Assembly: GCA_025363495.1 (NCBI GenBank) | Contig: JANYDR010000472.1 | Location: 1 to 7,178, forward strand | Reading direction: 5' to 3' | Length of the DNA: 7,178 nt | Source of the DNA: Cyclobacteriaceae bacterium | Lineage (GTDB): Bacteria; Bacteroidota; Bacteroidia; Cytophagales; Cyclobacteriaceae | Shown here: positions 6,155-7,178 of the stretch, one piece after another | How the letters are laid out: every line of letters begins with the position of its first letter | Numbering within the stretch: position 1 is the stretch's first letter | Program-made: the position numbers and the translations under genes | Notes under the pieces: generated by a model | What the model saw: only the letters and a program-made list of their open reading frames with translations | The model's database searches: none | What the model was told of the DNA's origin: nothing

Positions 6155-7178
6155 ATGAAGAGCTACCGTGAACTCATCGAACAAACCTTTGAATTTCCAC
6201 AGGAAGAATTTAAGGTTTGGGAACACGAGTTACTGTTCAACGATGTGCCTTTAATGGACATCATTAAGGAGTACGGCACACCGCTAAAGCTCACTTACCT
6301 GCCTCGCATCAGTGAGAACATCCGTTTTGTTCAGGCAACGTTCAACAATGCGATGGAACGCTTTAAGTATAACGGAAAATATACTTACTGCTACTGCACC
6401 AAGTCATCACACTTCTCTTTCGTGCTGGAGGAAGCGCTGAAGAACAACGTCCACATTGAAACGTCCTCCGCGTTTGATATAAACATTGTTCGTTCCCTGT
6501 ATGAAAAAGGAAGCATCACAAAAGACATCTACATCATCTGCAATGGATTTAAAATGCCATTGTACACTGAGAATATTTCAAACCTTATCAACGACGGTTT
6601 CTCCAATTGTATCCCGATCATTGATACATTGAGTGAAATTGACGTGTACGAACAAAAAGTCACGGTTCCTTATCAGGTGGGCATTCGCGTCGCCTCTGAC
6701 GAAGAACCAAAATTTGAATTTTATACCTCGCGTCTCGGTATTCGCTATAGCGATATTGTACCATTGTATAAGGAGAAGATTGCAAACAATCCGAAGGCCT
6801 CGTTGAAGATGCTTCATTTCTTTATTAACACTGGCATAAAGGATACAGCATATTACTGGAGCGAGTTAAGTCGTTTCATTTTTAAGTATTGTGAACTGCG
6901 CAAAATCTGCGATACACTTGATTCAATTGACATTGGAGGAGGATTCCCGATCAAGACATCTCTTACATTCACTTTTGATTACAAATACATGATCGAACAG
7001 ATCGTGGAGAATATCAAGTGGATCTGCGACAAGAACAATGTACCTGTCCCTAATATCTTCACGGAGTTTGGAAGCTATACCGTGGGCGAAAGTGGCGCCA
7101 CACTATATTCAGTTGTTGACCAGAAACTTCAGAATGATAAAGAGCTTTGGTACATGATCAATGGCTCGTTCATCACTC
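6155..7178 (+). CDS. speA: biosynthetic arginine decarboxylase, Bacteroidota short form (3' end outside window)
   Basis: This PLP enzyme decarboxylates arginine to agmatine, the first step of the arginine route to putrescine. My translation gives 341 residues before the window edge. Bacteroidota versions, as I recall them, have about 460, shorter than the roughly 630-660 of the E. coli SpeA type. It has the fold-III (alanine-racemase-like barrel) layout: the PLP lysine Lys83 in YCYCTKSSHF, LGIR at 194-197, HFFINTGIKD at 221-230, the phosphate-binding glycines in DIGGGFP (259-265), and EFGSYTVGESG at 304-314, where Glu304 should bind the PLP ring nitrogen. The ATG at 6155 is the first possible start after an in-frame TAA at 6137-6139, and it gives the MKSYxxLI N-terminus I associate with these proteins. 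A four-codon ORF upstream ends in an ATGA overlap with this start. Divergent from the arginase gene, it competes for the same substrate. The carboxy-terminal domain is not seen. Confidence 0.93.
   Translation, partial: MKSYRELIEQTFEFPQEEFKVWEHELLFNDVPLMDIIKEYGTPLKLTYLPRISENIRFVQATFNNAMERFKYNGKYTYCYCTKSSHFSFVLEEALKNNVHIETSSAFDINIVRSLYEKGSITKDIYIICNGFKMPLYTENISNLINDGFSNCIPIIDTLSEIDVYEQKVTVPYQVGIRVASDEEPKFEFYTSRLGIRYSDIVPLYKEKIANNPKASLKMLHFFINTGIKDTAYYWSELSRFIFKYCELRKICDTLDSIDIGGGFPIKTSLTFTFDYKYMIEQIVENIKWICDKNNVPVPNIFTEFGSYTVGESGATLYSVVDQKLQNDKELWYMINGSFIT

Noticed and set aside
5969..6226. 85-codon minus-strand ORF with hydrophobic stretches between the arginase gene and speA
   Set aside because: It overlaps the true speA start by about 70 bases in antisense, covers the palindrome and hairpin region, and resembles no protein I know.

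Overview
The window looks like ordinary chromosomal DNA of a Bacteroidota bacterium, most likely Cytophagales or a relative. The evidence is the short-form arginine decarboxylase, the DUF6090-like membrane segment, A-rich leaders without clear Shine-Dalgarno sequences, moderate GC, and intergenic gaps filled with short repeated words. The taxonomic call rests on protein flavour and was not tested by a search. I found no tRNA, rRNA, CRISPR array, transposase or prophage gene.

Layout. A left block is read on the minus strand. From right to left it holds a deoxyhypusine-synthase-like enzyme (2726-3703), arginyl-tRNA synthetase argS (833-2608) and a GNAT acetyltransferase fused in frame to a membrane segment (743 down to 1, cut by the window edge). 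Diverging from it is a Gfo/Idh/MocA oxidoreductase of the dihydrodiol dehydrogenase type (3868-4851, plus). Converging on that is an arginase-type ureohydrolase with a GTG start (4949-5923, minus). Finally speA, a biosynthetic arginine decarboxylase, runs off the right edge (6155-7178, plus), divergent from the arginase.

How the genes fit together. Four of the six genes concern arginine or polyamines. ArgS charges tRNA with arginine, arginase would turn arginine into ornithine and urea, and SpeA turns it into agmatine. The deoxyhypusine-synthase-like protein probably moves an aminobutyl group between polyamines, for example to make homospermidine, because bacteria lack eIF5A. The arginase and speA share a 231-bp divergent regulatory gap containing a perfect 16-bp palindrome and a GC-rich pair of hairpins. 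No ornithine decarboxylase or agmatine-to-putrescine enzyme is visible, so the pathway is incomplete within the window.

Intergenic DNA. All other gaps carry repeats. Three have period-7 arrays, each with a different word, and one has a nine-base-phased CTTTGCG element with perfect 22-bp inverted arms. No gene-free stretch exceeds 300 bases. Nothing here is clearly a new system. The items most worth a second look are the acetyltransferase-membrane fusion, the likely homospermidine route, the arginase/speA palindrome and the word-based intergenic repeats.
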